Origin: Azoarcus indigens
Lineage (GTDB): Bacteria > Pseudomonadota > Gammaproteobacteria > Burkholderiales > Rhodocyclaceae
Length of the DNA stretch: 64,000 nt
Assembly: GCF_004361735.1 (NCBI RefSeq)
Contig: NZ_SNVV01000003.1
Coordinates: forward strand, 289,805 to 353,804
Direction: 5' to 3'
The position numbers and the translations under genes are program-made. This document shows, piece after piece, positions 24,891 through 33,236 of the stretch (position 1 is the stretch's first letter; each line of letters starts with the position of its first letter). The notes under the pieces are model-generated. The model made no database searches. It saw only the letters and a list, made by a program, of their open reading frames with translations, and was not told where the DNA came from.

Positions 24891-27800
24891 TCAATCCTCC
24901 CAGCCCTCTCCGCTTTCCTCCGCCTTCAGCCCCAGCCGGCGGGCCATGGCGCGGGTCAGGGTCTGGCGGCAGGCGTAGCCTTCCCAGGGGTCGCGCTTGA
25001 GCCTGGTGAGGCGGGCTTCGACAGTATTCACCGTCCAGGCGGCGGCGCCGTCTATGCGCTCCAGTTCCTCGCGGGCGATGGGCACCGACACGCCCAGACC
25101 GGGCCGGGCGCGCACCGAGTAGGCGCTGACGGTGCTGGCGCCGCGCTGGTTGCGCAGGTGATCCACGAAGATCTTGCCGACGCGGTTCTTGGGCCCCATG
25201 CGGTCGGCAAAGCGCTGCGGCAGCGTGCGCGCCAGGTGCAGGGACACCGCGCGGGCGAAGGCCTTGACCTCGTCCCAGCCGTGCCGGCGCGCCAGCGGCA
25301 CCACCACATGCATGCCCTTGCCGCCGCTGGTCTTGAGGAAGGCCTCCAGGCCGAGTTCGTCCAGCAGGGTGAGCACCAGCCGGGTGGCTTCGACCATGCG
25401 CGACCACGGCAGCGCGGGATCTGGGTCGAGGTCGAAGACCATGCGATCCGGCCGCTCGATGCGGGCGGACGCGGCATTCCAGGTGTGGAACTCGATCGCA
25501 CCCATCTGCACCGCGCCCACCACCGCCTCCAGGTCGTCGGCCTGCATCAGGCGATCGTGACCGGGGTCCAGCTCGGCCGGCAGCAGGCGCATGCCGGGCA
25601 TGCTCATCTTCTCGGCGTGGCGCTGGAAGAACTGTTCGCCGGCGACGCCGGTGGGCGCGCGCAGCAGCGACAGTGGCCGGCCCTTGAGGTGGGGCAGCAG
25701 ATGGTCGGCGATGCGGCAGTAGAAGGCGGCCAGCTCGCCCTTGGTGTAGCCGCTGGCCTCGTCGATGACGCGGGAGGCGTGGCTGATGCCGATGTCGGCG
25801 ACGCGCTCGGGGCTGTGCCGGGCGGACTTGCGCCGCGACGACCCGGCCGCCGCTCCGGTGGAGGCGGTATCTGCCGGCTTTCCGGCTTTCTTCCCCGCCC
25901 TCCCGGCGCTGGCCGCCGCAGCGCCGGCCTCCGCCTGGGCCGCCTTGGTGGCCTTGGTGGCCTTGGTGGCCTTGGTGGCCTTGGTGGCCTTGGTGGCCTT
26001 GGTGGCCTTGCCGGCGGTGGCCGCCACATTCGCCCCTGCCGGCGCGGCCCCGCGCGAGGCCGCCCTGGCACCGTGGCTGCCCGCCGGCGGAGCTTCGTCC
26101 GGCGCGTCGCCCGGCGACACCAGCGGCGAGGATTTCACCGCCCGCTTGCCGGCGCCATTGCCGGTACTGGTATGCCCCGCCCTGCCCTTGGCTGCTTTCC
26201 GCTCCATCTTCTTGTCCCCCGCTTCGACCGCGAGTGCGGCGGCGGCCAGCCGCGGCTCGCGGCGGATGGCCGCCGCCGGTTTGTCGTCGCGCAAGCCGTG
26301 GAAGACGCCCTGGCGCACCACGCCTTCGCGCGTCCACGCGGCAAACTCCACTTCGCACAGCAGCTCCGGCGCCAGCCAGCTGACGCCGCGGCTGCGCACG
26401 CCGCTGGCGGGCGCGCCTTCCACCGCCGGCACGTCGCGGCGCAGCGGCTGCAGCCGGGCGTGCAAGGCTTTCAGACTCTCGCTGGTGAAGCCGGTGCCGA
26501 CTCGACCGGCATAGCGCAGCACGCCGCGCTCGTCATGCACGCCCAGCAGCAGCGCGCCGAAACCCTGGCGGCCGCCCTGCGGCGCGGTATAGCCGACGAT
26601 GACGAATTCCTGGCGCAGCTTGCATTTGAGCTTGATCCAATCGGTGCTGCGGGCGGAGCGGTAGTAGCTGCCCACGCGCTTGCCGATCACGCCTTCCATG
26701 TGCAGCTCGCAAGCGCCGGCAAGGATGTCTTCCACCGGCACGGCGAAGTCTTCCGAGTAGTAGATGTGCTCATGTCCCTCCGGCCCCAGCAGCTGGCGCA
26801 GGCGAGCGCGGCGGTTGTCCAGCGGCAGGCTGCGCAGGTCTTCGCCGTCCACATGCAGCAGGTCGAAGAGGTAGTAGCGGATATCGCCGTTGCGGCCCTC
26901 TTCCAGCGCGTTCTGCAGGGCCTGGAAGTCAGGTACGCCGCGTTCGTCCGGCACCACGATCTCGCCATCCAGCCAGGCGTTGCTCAAACCCAGGGCTTCG
27001 ACCGCGCGCTTGAGCGGGCCCAGCCTGGACGTCCAGTCGTGGCCGTTGCGGGTCAGCAGGCGGGCCTTGCCGTTCTCCAGCCGGGCGAGCAGGCGGTAGC
27101 CATCGAACTTGAGTTCGTAGCGCCATTGCCCGGGCGGCGGCTGGTCCACCGCCACCGCGAGTTGCGGCGCGATCCAGGCCGGCAGGCCAGCCTTGCGGCC
27201 ACGGCGCAACGGCTTGTCCGCCACGGCAGCGGCCGCGACGGCGCGGCCGGTGGATTTCCCGGCCGAGGGCTCCGCCTGCGTACCGGCCCCCTTCGCGGTT
27301 CCGGTCGCCCGCGCGGCGGCGCGGGCGCTCTCCGCCCCGGCCGGCACCTTCACCGCCTTGGCGGCGGTACGCGCCTTGCCCCCGGCGGCCTTCCCGGCGG
27401 CCTTCCCGCCGCCCTGCTCGCGCGGCAGCAGCGCCTTGCTCAACACGCTCTCCGGCCGCTCCGCCAGGATGTCGTACTCTCCCTCGCTGCGGGCAGCCTC
27501 GTCCGCCTCCTTGATCAGCAGCCACTGTGCCTTGTCCCTGGCGGCGTCGCCGTAGCGGGTGCGCACCAGCGTCCAGCCGCCGGAGAGCTTCTCGCCCAGC
27601 AGATGGAACTTGAGCTTGCCGGCGCGGTAGGCGGCGGCGGGATCGGCCTCGGCCGGCTGCCAGGCGCCCTGGTCCCAGACGATGACGTCGCCGCCGCCGT
27701 AGTGGCCTTCCGGGATGTGGCCCTCGAAGCCGGCGTACTCCAGCGGGTGGTCCTCCACCTGCACGGCCAGGCGCTTCACCTCGGGATCCAGGCTGGGGCC

Positions 27801-28082
27801 CTTGGGCACCGCCCAGCTCTTGAGCGTGCCGTCCATCTCCAGGCGGAAGTCGTAATGCAGGTGGCTGGCGTCATGCTTCTGCACGACGAAGCGCAGCCCG
27901 GCAGCGGCAGCCGCGGCATGCTTGCGCTCGCCGCTCCCGCGCGTCCCGGGCGGCTCCGCCGTCGCGGTGAAATCGCGCTTGCGGTCGTACTCGGCGAGGG
28001 CGGCGGTGCCGCCCTCGCCCGCGGCGTCGGCCTTGCGCCCTGCGGACTCCCCCACAGAGTCCCCTCTTCCCACGTCCTCCAT
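24891..28082 (-). CDS. ligD: Multifunctional DNA ligase D (phosphoesterase-ligase-polymerase)
   Basis: 1063 residues from ATG 28082 (GGAGGGAG upstream; the ATG at 28142 lacks one). The order is that of Pseudomonas LigD. The 3'-phosphoesterase comes first (about 60-200: FVVQKHDASHLHYDFRLEMD, HIPEGHYGGG). The ATP-dependent ligase has catalytic Lys325 in YELKFDGYR and an OB domain to about 610. The primase-polymerase (about 775-1050) has metal Asp residues in FDLDPDP and SGGKGMHVVVPLA. It fills, trims and seals double-strand breaks with Ku. Two unusually long Ala/Lys-rich linkers (about 220-300 and 640-775) separate the domains, the second containing seven KAT repeats. The length exceeds the usual 800-900 residues because of these linkers. 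Confidence 0.95.
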   Translation of the reverse strand: MEDVGRGDSVGESAGRKADAAGEGGTAALAEYDRKRDFTATAEPPGTRGSGERKHAAAAAAGLRFVVQKHDASHLHYDFRLEMDGTLKSWAVPKGPSLDPEVKRLAVQVEDHPLEYAGFEGHIPEGHYGGGDVIVWDQGAWQPAEADPAAAYRAGKLKFHLLGEKLSGGWTLVRTRYGDAARDKAQWLLIKEADEAARSEGEYDILAERPESVLSKALLPREQGGGKAAGKAAGGKARTAAKAVKVPAGAESARAAARATGTAKGAGTQAEPSAGKSTGRAVAAAAVADKPLRRGRKAGLPAWIAPQLAVAVDQPPPGQWRYELKFDGYRLLARLENGKARLLTRNGHDWTSRLGPLKRAVEALGLSNAWLDGEIVVPDERGVPDFQALQNALEEGRNGDIRYYLFDLLHVDGEDLRSLPLDNRRARLRQLLGPEGHEHIYYSEDFAVPVEDILAGACELHMEGVIGKRVGSYYRSARSTDWIKLKCKLRQEFVIVGYTAPQGGRQGFGALLLGVHDERGVLRYAGRVGTGFTSESLKALHARLQPLRRDVPAVEGAPASGVRSRGVSWLAPELLCEVEFAAWTREGVVRQGVFHGLRDDKPAAAIRREPRLAAAALAVEAGDKKMERKAAKGRAGHTSTGNGAGKRAVKSSPLVSPGDAPDEAPPAGSHGARAASRGAAPAGANVAATAGKATKATKATKATKATKATKATKAAQAEAGAAAASAGRAGKKAGKPADTASTGAAAGSSRRKSARHSPERVADIGISHASRVIDEASGYTKGELAAFYCRIADHLLPHLKGRPLSLLRAPTGVAGEQFFQRHAEKMSMPGMRLLPAELDPGHDRLMQADDLEAVVGAVQMGAIEFHTWNAASARIERPDRMVFDLDPDPALPWSRMVEATRLVLTLLDELGLEAFLKTSGGKGMHVVVPLARRHGWDEVKAFARAVSLHLARTLPQRFADRMGPKNRVGKIFVDHLRNQRGASTVSAYSVRARPGLGVSVPIAREELERIDGAAAWTVNTVEARLTRLKRDPWEGYACRQTLTRAMARRLGLKAEESGEGWED
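25942..26010. repeat. 9-bp tandem repeat, seven full copies, coding for (KAT)n in LigD
   Basis: GCCTTGGTG repeats seven times without change from 25942 to 26004, then a partial copy to 26010. On the minus strand it encodes a Lys-Ala-Thr ladder at about residues 691-713 of LigD, in the linker before the polymerase domain. Identical units suggest recent slippage, so copy number probably varies between strains. Confidence 0.9.
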
Positions 28083-28311
28083 GCCCTTCTCCCTCCAGCC
28101 CCGGCTTCGCCGGGCGCGCTGTTGCCACGCGGTGTCTTTCATCCGCGGGGCGCGGCAGCCTTACCGGCCACCGCGCCCCGCCTGCCTGCCCCGCTCCTCT
28201 TCCGGAAGCGGGCCGTGATCCGTCTCTCTGCCGGGGCTCTCTGTCGTCCTGGCCTCTGCGTGCTCTCGGTGTCGGGGTTGGAGGTCTCTCCCTGTCAGGG
28301 CGCCGGTCTGT

Positions 28312-29190
28312 TCAGCCGGCTTTTCTGCGGGTGCTGCGGCGGCTGCGGGTTTCGCCTTCCTTGGTCCGCGCCGGGGTCTTCGCCGCCGCCGGCTTGCCTT
28401 TGCCGGCCAGGCTGCGTTTGAGGAGTTCGGCCAGATCGATGACGTCGGCGCCGCCACCGCCCTCTTTCTCAACCCGGCCGCTCTCCACCGTCTCCAGCTT
28501 GCCGGCGCGGGCCTTGCGCTCGACCAGTTGCATGATCCGGGCCTCGAAGCTGTCGCTGTATTGCTCCGGCGCCCAGTCTTCGCTCATCCCCTCGATCAGC
28601 TGGGTGGCCATGTCCAGCTCCTTCTTGGCGACGCTGGCCTCCAGGGTCTCGGCCTTGAGGCCGATCTCGTCGATGCCGCGCACTTCCGCCGCCCAGCGCA
28701 GGGTGTTGAGCACCAGCGCCGGCCCTACCGGCAGCAGCACCGCCAGCCGCTGGCGGCTGTGCAACACCACCCGGGCGAGGCCGGCGCGGCCGGTCTTGCG
28801 CAAGGCCTCGCGCAGCAGCGCATAGACTTTTTCGCCGCGGCGCTCGGGCGCGAGGTAATAAGGGGTGTCGATGAACATCGGCGGGATGTCCCGGCTGTCC
28901 ACGAAGGAGACGATGTCCACCGTCTGCGTGGCCTCCGGGTAAGCGGCGCGAATCTCTTCGTCTTCCAGCACCACGTAGCGGTGCTTCTCGTACTGCACGC
29001 CGCGCACGATGTTCTCGCTGCTGATTTCCTTGCCGGTGGTCTTGTTGATGCGCTTGTAGCCCACCGGGTCCATGCTGCGGCGGTCCAGCCAGTCGAAGTC
29101 CACGCCGCCGCGATTGGTGGCCGGCAGCAGCGAGACCGGGATGTGCACCAGCCCGAAACTCACCGCGCCTTTCCAGATCACCCTCGCCAT
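28312..29190 (-). CDS. ku: Ku protein, non-homologous end joining
   Basis: 292 residues. It begins MARVIWKGAVSFGLVHIPVSL, the bacterial Ku start, followed by FDWLDRRSMDPVGYKRINKTTGKEI, then VDIVSFVDSRDIPPMFIDTPYYLAPE and KELDMATQLIEGM in the core ring. A Lys/Arg-rich C-terminal tail (about 245-292) resembles the extended tails that aid DNA bridging and LigD recruitment. GAGGGAG before ATG 29190 favours this start over the in-frame ATG at 29250. It lies directly upstream of ligD on the same strand, 229 bases away, so both repair partners are likely expressed together. Confidence 0.95.
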   Translation of the reverse strand: MARVIWKGAVSFGLVHIPVSLLPATNRGGVDFDWLDRRSMDPVGYKRINKTTGKEISSENIVRGVQYEKHRYVVLEDEEIRAAYPEATQTVDIVSFVDSRDIPPMFIDTPYYLAPERRGEKVYALLREALRKTGRAGLARVVLHSRQRLAVLLPVGPALVLNTLRWAAEVRGIDEIGLKAETLEASVAKKELDMATQLIEGMSEDWAPEQYSDSFEARIMQLVERKARAGKLETVESGRVEKEGGGGADVIDLAELLKRSLAGKGKPAAAKTPARTKEGETRSRRSTRRKAG

Positions 29191-29289
29191 GCTGGCTCCC
29201 TCACCGTCGCCGGCGGCGGAAACGCCCGCCGCTGTTGCCTTGTCCGCCAATTGCCTGCAAGCGACGTTCCCGGGCGGGCCCGCCCGCCG

Positions 29290-29844
29290 TCAGCGGCGGT
29301 CGGCAACCCAATAGGGCATGCAGTCGAAGAAGAAATAGAGCTGCTCCAGCCAGTCCGGGTCGGCGAAGGAAGGCCAGCTGCCCGCGGAAAAGCCCGGGGC
29401 CTGGCGCAGTTCCTCGGCGCCGTGGGGGAGCTCCAGCCTTTCCCCTTTGCGCCGGAAGGCGGGCCAGGGCACGGCGCACAGCCAGTCGCCACCGCGACCT
29501 TCCAGTTCGAGCACCAGGAAGGCGATGCGACCGCCGGTCAGATCTGCCAGCACATGGCGGACGCGGCCGAGAAGGACACCGCCCGCCCCGCTCACTTCCT
29601 GGCCCTGCAGCCGGTCCACCGCGATCACATCGCCATCGCTGCGGCCGGAGGGCAAGCGGGACCGCTCCGCGCCCTGGATCTCGCCGCTGGCGGCGGCATC
29701 CGGTGGCACCTCGGCCGAACCCACGAAGGGATCGACCTCCCCGGCGCGGCCGGTTTCACTGCCTACCGAGCTTGCTGGCTCCTCGCCGGGCTGGGCCGGC
29801 CCCAGGCCGGCCAGACCGCTGCGGGACGACGTGCTTGCAGTCAT
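29290..29844 (-). CDS. PRC-barrel domain protein
   Basis: 184 residues. The first 65 are Ser/Gly/Pro-rich and probably disordered. The PRC-barrel follows: VIAVDRLQGQEVSGAGG, LLGRVRHVLADLTGGRIAFL, then WLCAVPWPAFRRKGERLELP. A distinctive C-terminal part contains DWLEQLYFFFDCMPYW. PRC-barrels are small beta-barrels that bind partners such as photosynthetic reaction centres, RNA-processing factors or phospholipids; in stress-gene clusters their role is unknown. GGAGA precedes the ATG. It is transcribed toward ku, 99 bases away. Confidence 0.8.
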   Translation of the reverse strand: MTASTSSRSGLAGLGPAQPGEEPASSVGSETGRAGEVDPFVGSAEVPPDAAASGEIQGAERSRLPSGRSDGDVIAVDRLQGQEVSGAGGVLLGRVRHVLADLTGGRIAFLVLELEGRGGDWLCAVPWPAFRRKGERLELPHGAEELRQAPGFSAGSWPSFADPDWLEQLYFFFDCMPYWVADRR

Positions 29845-29922
29845 GTACTGGGTCTCCTTCTTCCGGGATCGTGCGCAGCCGGCGCTGGCCGGCTGGCACC
29901 GGCGCCGGCATCACACGGGGGT

Positions 29923-30717
29923 TCAGGTCGCGGTAGGCACGCGATGGGCGGTGCTGCGGGTGCGCACCACGCGACGCTCGCCGTAACGGCCCGGCATGGC
30001 GCGCATACGGGCGCTGCGGGCGCCCACGGTGCCGCCGGCCGCACCTGCCATCAGCGACAGCAGGATGGCGACGCTGAGCCAGGTGCTGGCGATGGAGGCG
30101 GCCTGCGCAGCATCGTTGACGGTGCCCGGCTGGGCGCCTGCGCTGGTCCGGCCCATCATCGCCATTGCCTGGTCTGCCGCCCGGCCGGCCTGCTCCTCGC
30201 TCAAGCCGAGGCGGTCGCGCAACAGGTTCACCGCGCTGGCTCGGTCGCCCCGCTCCAGGCTGGCGAACAACTCGCCCACGGTGGAATCGTCCGCCTGCGC
30301 CACCGCCGCGGTGGACGTGGAAGCCGCCATGCCGAACATGCCGGTAACCGCGTTCCCGGTGAGGGAGCCAGTGATGACAGCGAAGAACAGCATGGTCGCC
30401 CCCCAGGAGACCACGCCGTGCAGCATGCCGTCTGAACTGCGGCGCAGACCGGAACTGCGCGCCGCCACATAGCCGCCCACGAAGGCGGAAATCAGCATGC
30501 TCAAGGTGTTCCACACCGCCGCCGCGACGGACACGCTTCCACCATCCGGCCGTGCCCCAGCGCCGTAGACGGCGAAACCGGCGGCAATGCCGGCCAGCAT
30601 CAGCAGCAAATGCACGCCCAGGCCTACCGCCAGGCCGGCGAAGATGGCGCTCCAGTGAATGCCATTGATCAGCGGGGAGCTTTCGACTGTCGTGGCTTCT
30701 ATGGTCCGGGTTTCCAT
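29923..30717 (-). CDS. Hypothetical membrane protein with Gly/Ala-rich helices
   Basis: 264 residues. Four or five hydrophobic segments: INGIHWSAIFAGLAVGLGVH to about residue 50, AVWNTLSMLISAFVGGYVAA near 68-88, GVVSWGATMLFFAVITGSL, and STWLSVAILLSLMAGAAGG near the end. A soluble loop between the third and fourth (SERGDRASAVNLLRDRLGLS region) is helical and charged. The C-terminus is Arg-rich. Similar proteins occur beside PRC-barrel and Ku genes, but I cannot name the family with confidence. GAGG lies 8 bases before ATG 30717. Confidence 0.7.
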   Translation of the reverse strand: METRTIEATTVESSPLINGIHWSAIFAGLAVGLGVHLLLMLAGIAAGFAVYGAGARPDGGSVSVAAAVWNTLSMLISAFVGGYVAARSSGLRRSSDGMLHGVVSWGATMLFFAVITGSLTGNAVTGMFGMAASTSTAAVAQADDSTVGELFASLERGDRASAVNLLRDRLGLSEEQAGRAADQAMAMMGRTSAGAQPGTVNDAAQAASIASTWLSVAILLSLMAGAAGGTVGARSARMRAMPGRYGERRVVRTRSTAHRVPTAT

Positions 30718-31128
30718 GGCTAGACCTCACAAGACTTGACGGAGGGATACTCGCGGCACCAAACCGCTTGCGCTGACTGAGCAAACCCCATTCCACACCC
30801 CGGCCCGTCCCCCGGCGCGGGAAGGAAAGCCCCGCCGCCCGGCCGCGCAGCCCACCCCGCCCGGCGCAAAGCCGCCCAAGCCGCCAGCGCGCCGCCGGGC
30901 GGCGCCCCAGAGACTGGCGCGCGGCGCGGAGAGGCCACGGGAAAAGCCCGTTCCTGCGGCCCGGAAAGGCGCGAAATTCTTACCGCCCGATGTAATTCCT
31001 ACCCGCCGCCTCATGACGAGCGGGCAGAGATTCCGCGCCCGCCACGGCGGCATGGGTCTTGCGTAGCCGCCGGGCGGCCGCACTGGCCGCGTTCGCGTTC
31101 AACCGGCCCGGCCGGGAAGGAGACGACC
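30718..31128. other. Divergent intergenic region with AT-rich direct repeats
   Basis: About 410 bases between the membrane protein gene (minus) and the hemerythrin gene (plus), with no gene supported. It contains GAAATTCTTACC (30973-30984) and TGTAATTCCTACC (30991-31003), direct repeats spaced 19 bases apart and strikingly AT-rich for this region. The second copy reappears exactly at 36725-36737. Confidence 0.55.
30973..31003 (+). promoter_or_regulatory. Putative regulator-binding element upstream of hemerythrin gene
   Basis: Two copies of an AATTCYTACC pattern lie 19 bases apart, about two helical turns. The downstream copy TGTAATTCCTACC is identical to the element upstream of the larger ferritin-like gene and ends 125 bases before the hemerythrin ATG. 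GTA-N5-TAC symmetry within it suggests a dimeric regulator. The regulator is not identified. Confidence 0.45.
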
Positions 31129-31716
31129 ATGAAGCAAACCCGCAGCCCCGATGCCCTGGAGCTACTCCAGGCCCAGCACCGCGACCTGCGTTCGCTGTTC
31201 GCCGCCGCGCGCGAAAAAGCTGATACGGTCGCCATCGGCGTGTCGCCCAGCGCGCCTGCGCGCGGCGACTTCGCCCTGCGCGAGACCCTGCCGGCGCTGC
31301 GGCGCCGGCTCATCCACTACTGCCGCCTCGAAAGCGAAGTTTTCTACCCCGCCCTGGCCGAGGTCTGCGACGACCCCGCCGTAGGCCAGGCGCGCGCCGA
31401 GCATGAGATCAACTGCAAGCTGCTGGAACAGGCGGAAGGCCTGGTCACGGTGGACCAGGGCGTGGATGGCGGTGAAGACCGCGATGGCTGCTACCGCGAT
31501 GCCTTCGACAAGCTCGCCGAGCGCCTGGGCCAGCACATGGACCAGGTGGAAAAGGTGATCTTCCCGCTGGCGCGCAAGAGCCGGCTGGACCTTGTCGCGC
31601 TCGGCGAACGCATGGGCACCCTGAAAGCGGACAAGGAAGAAGCGCCGGGCGCCAGCCGCGCGGCGGATGGGCGGCTGGACATCGGCACCGGAGAGGACAG
31701 GAATCCGGATCTGTAG
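31129..31716 (+). CDS. Hemerythrin HHE domain protein
   Basis: 195 residues. The four-helix hemerythrin pattern is visible: LLQAQHRDLRSLF, LIHYCRLESEVFYPAL, RAEHEINCKLLEQ and LGQHMDQVEKVIFPLA, supplying the His and Glu ligands of a diiron site. Such proteins bind oxygen or nitric oxide, or buffer iron, in the cytoplasm. A disordered acidic tail of about 25 residues follows the bundle. GGAAGGAGA precedes the ATG. An AT-rich repeated element lies about 125 bases upstream. It opens a stretch of iron- and copper-binding four-helix proteins. Confidence 0.88.
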   Translation: MKQTRSPDALELLQAQHRDLRSLFAAAREKADTVAIGVSPSAPARGDFALRETLPALRRRLIHYCRLESEVFYPALAEVCDDPAVGQARAEHEINCKLLEQAEGLVTVDQGVDGGEDRDGCYRDAFDKLAERLGQHMDQVEKVIFPLARKSRLDLVALGERMGTLKADKEEAPGASRAADGRLDIGTGEDRNPDL

Positions 31717-31998
31717 CCGTCGGCATGGGCCGGGCGGAAGCGGCGGAGGAGCGGCCCCGCCTTGGCGCGCGGAGGGCTTGCCCGCCTGAGGGATAAATCA
31801 GCTGGACGAAGGATGGCACCGAAGGTGGCCGGCTGCGCCCGGGCTCCACCCCGGCCCTGCAGTCTGCAAGTCTTCATTCCCATGCGCGGTTCTGCCTGGG
31901 CGCGCCTCGCGGGAGGGCTGGGCAGAGGGAGCGCCCTGCAAGGGCGGCTGCATCGGCAACGGGAAGCTGCCCCCGTTGCCAGTGATGGAGCGAGCGCC
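31717..31998. other. Convergent intergenic gap, no feature seen
   Basis: About 280 GC-rich bases between the hemerythrin gene and the convergent Cys-rich protein gene. No gene and no clear terminator hairpin with a T-run was found. Confidence 0.4.
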
Positions 31999-32340
31999 TC
32001 ACTCCGAGGTCATCGCCTCGCAGCTGTCCTTGCAGCGCTCGCAGGCGTCGATGCACTCGTCCATCTCGTCGAGATCGCGGCAGCTGGAGATGCAGGCATC
32101 GCAGATGTCGGCACAGACCGCGCAGACCTGCCGATGCAGGGTGGAGCCGGTGGTCATCACGTCGGCCGCGGTGCCGCAGATCTCGGCGCAGACGAGCATG
32201 GTGCGCAGGTGTTCCGGCTCCACATGCCGGCCGCCCTTCTCCAGGCAGTGGCCGGTGGCCATGTTGAGGCAGATGCGCTGGCAATGCCGGCAAGCCTGGA
32301 TGCAGGCCATCATCTCGGACGAAAGTTCGGATTGAGCCAT
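31999..32340 (-). CDS. Cys-rich four-helix copper-binding protein (DUF326/Csp-like)
   Basis: 113 residues with 16 cysteines at CxxxC/CxxC spacing on successive helices: MMACIQACRHCQRICLNM, MLVCAEICGTAADVM, QVCAVCADICDACISSC and ECIDACERCKDSC. This is the pattern of DUF326 and the copper storage proteins, where cysteines line the core of a four-helix bundle and hold many Cu(I) ions. There is no signal peptide, so it is cytosolic like Csp3. It would buffer copper, plausibly linked to oxidase assembly or copper stress. It is convergent with the hemerythrin gene. Confidence 0.88.
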   Translation of the reverse strand: MAQSELSSEMMACIQACRHCQRICLNMATGHCLEKGGRHVEPEHLRTMLVCAEICGTAADVMTTGSTLHRQVCAVCADICDACISSCRDLDEMDECIDACERCKDSCEAMTSE

Positions 32341-32688
32341 GGTGTATCCCCCGAAAAAAGCGGCGCGGCCGGATGCCGGCGCCTGTACGGAGGGGAAGCT
32401 GCAAGACACGTTCCGCAGGAGCCGCGACGCAAATCCTCGCTTGCTTCTCCGCGTGCACCGCTTCCGGCGCCGGGCCGCCGCGGGAATCCCCTCCCGCCGG
32501 CGCGGTCCGACGCGGCGGGCGGCGCCTGCATGCCGGCATGGATGCGGCAGCCAGCACCGCCGGGAGGCGCAGCCGCGCGCCATACCCCGGGCGTGCCCCG
32601 CCGGACCGCGCCGGCGCTTCTTCCACCGACGCCACGGAACGTGGTTTGCAGCCGTGCGCGGAACCGTTTCGAGCCTGGAGGGCGACTC
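32341..32688. other. Divergent intergenic region, no gene supported
   Basis: About 350 bases between the copper-binding protein and the HTH protein. Long frames cross it but lack starts with ribosome sites. I found no operator resembling CueR or CsoR sites. Confidence 0.45.
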
Positions 32689-33144
32689 ATGCACAAGGAA
32701 CACATCGGCGGCCTGAACGAGCTGTGGCTGAAGAACGGCTACGAGGAGCTTGCCGGCGGCGGCGTGCAGTACCGCGACCCGGACGGGCTGATGCGGGCGA
32801 TCACCCTGGAGCTTAGCCGCTCCCATCACCGCCTGGCCCCGGATGGCATCCACTTCCTGCGCCGCGTCCTGGAGCGCACCCAGGACGAGCTGGACACCCT
32901 GCTCGGCCTGCCCGCCGGCACGGTGGCCGGCTGCGAGGCCGGCACCCGGACCTTGCCGGAGAGCGCCTCCGTACGGCTGCGCAACGCGGCACTGGAGGCC
33001 GCCGGCGCGCTGGTCACCGAGGTGGGCGAGCAGACGCTGGCGCCGGCGCAGAAGCTGGTGTTCGCCCATGCGGACGAGGGCTGGTACTGCGCCGAGCGGG
33101 TGGTGCTGCCGGCGCTGCTGCACGGCCCGCCTGCGCCGCATTAA
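32689..33144 (+). CDS. HTH-containing protein, antitoxin/YgiT-like
   Basis: 151 residues. The middle reads LAPDGIHFLRRVLERTQDEL followed by LDTLLGLPAGTVAGCEAGTR, the XRE-like helix-turn-helix found in MqsA/YgiT-type antitoxins (there usually SQxxLAxxLGVSxxTVxxWExG). The N-terminal half (GYEELAGGGVQYRDPDGLMR) lacks the Cys zinc finger of YgiT. The C-terminal third is of unknown fold. No toxin-like small gene is adjacent, so a plain regulator is the better guess. GGAGGG lies 7 bases before the ATG. Divergent from the copper-binding gene. Confidence 0.6.
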   Translation: MHKEHIGGLNELWLKNGYEELAGGGVQYRDPDGLMRAITLELSRSHHRLAPDGIHFLRRVLERTQDELDTLLGLPAGTVAGCEAGTRTLPESASVRLRNAALEAAGALVTEVGEQTLAPAQKLVFAHADEGWYCAERVVLPALLHGPPAPH

Positions 33145-33236
33145 GCGCCCTCGGCGCCGCGCCCCGGCGTATCCACGGCAGGAGCAGGCCGGCGCCGGGG
33201 GCGGCGGCAGGCAACGGCCGGCAGGCCCGGCTGCGT

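Noticed and set aside
25942..26010. Short direct repeats considered as a CRISPR array
   Set aside because: The 9-bp units are contiguous with no spacers and lie in frame inside ligD as Lys-Ala-Thr codons.
24708..28421. 1237-codon plus-strand open frame antisense to ligD
   Set aside because: ligD on the other strand has complete catalytic motifs; the antisense product is repetitive and Gly/Arg/His-rich.
32689..33144. Toxin-antitoxin locus
   Set aside because: The HTH resembles YgiT/MqsA antitoxins, but no small toxin frame is adjacent on either side.
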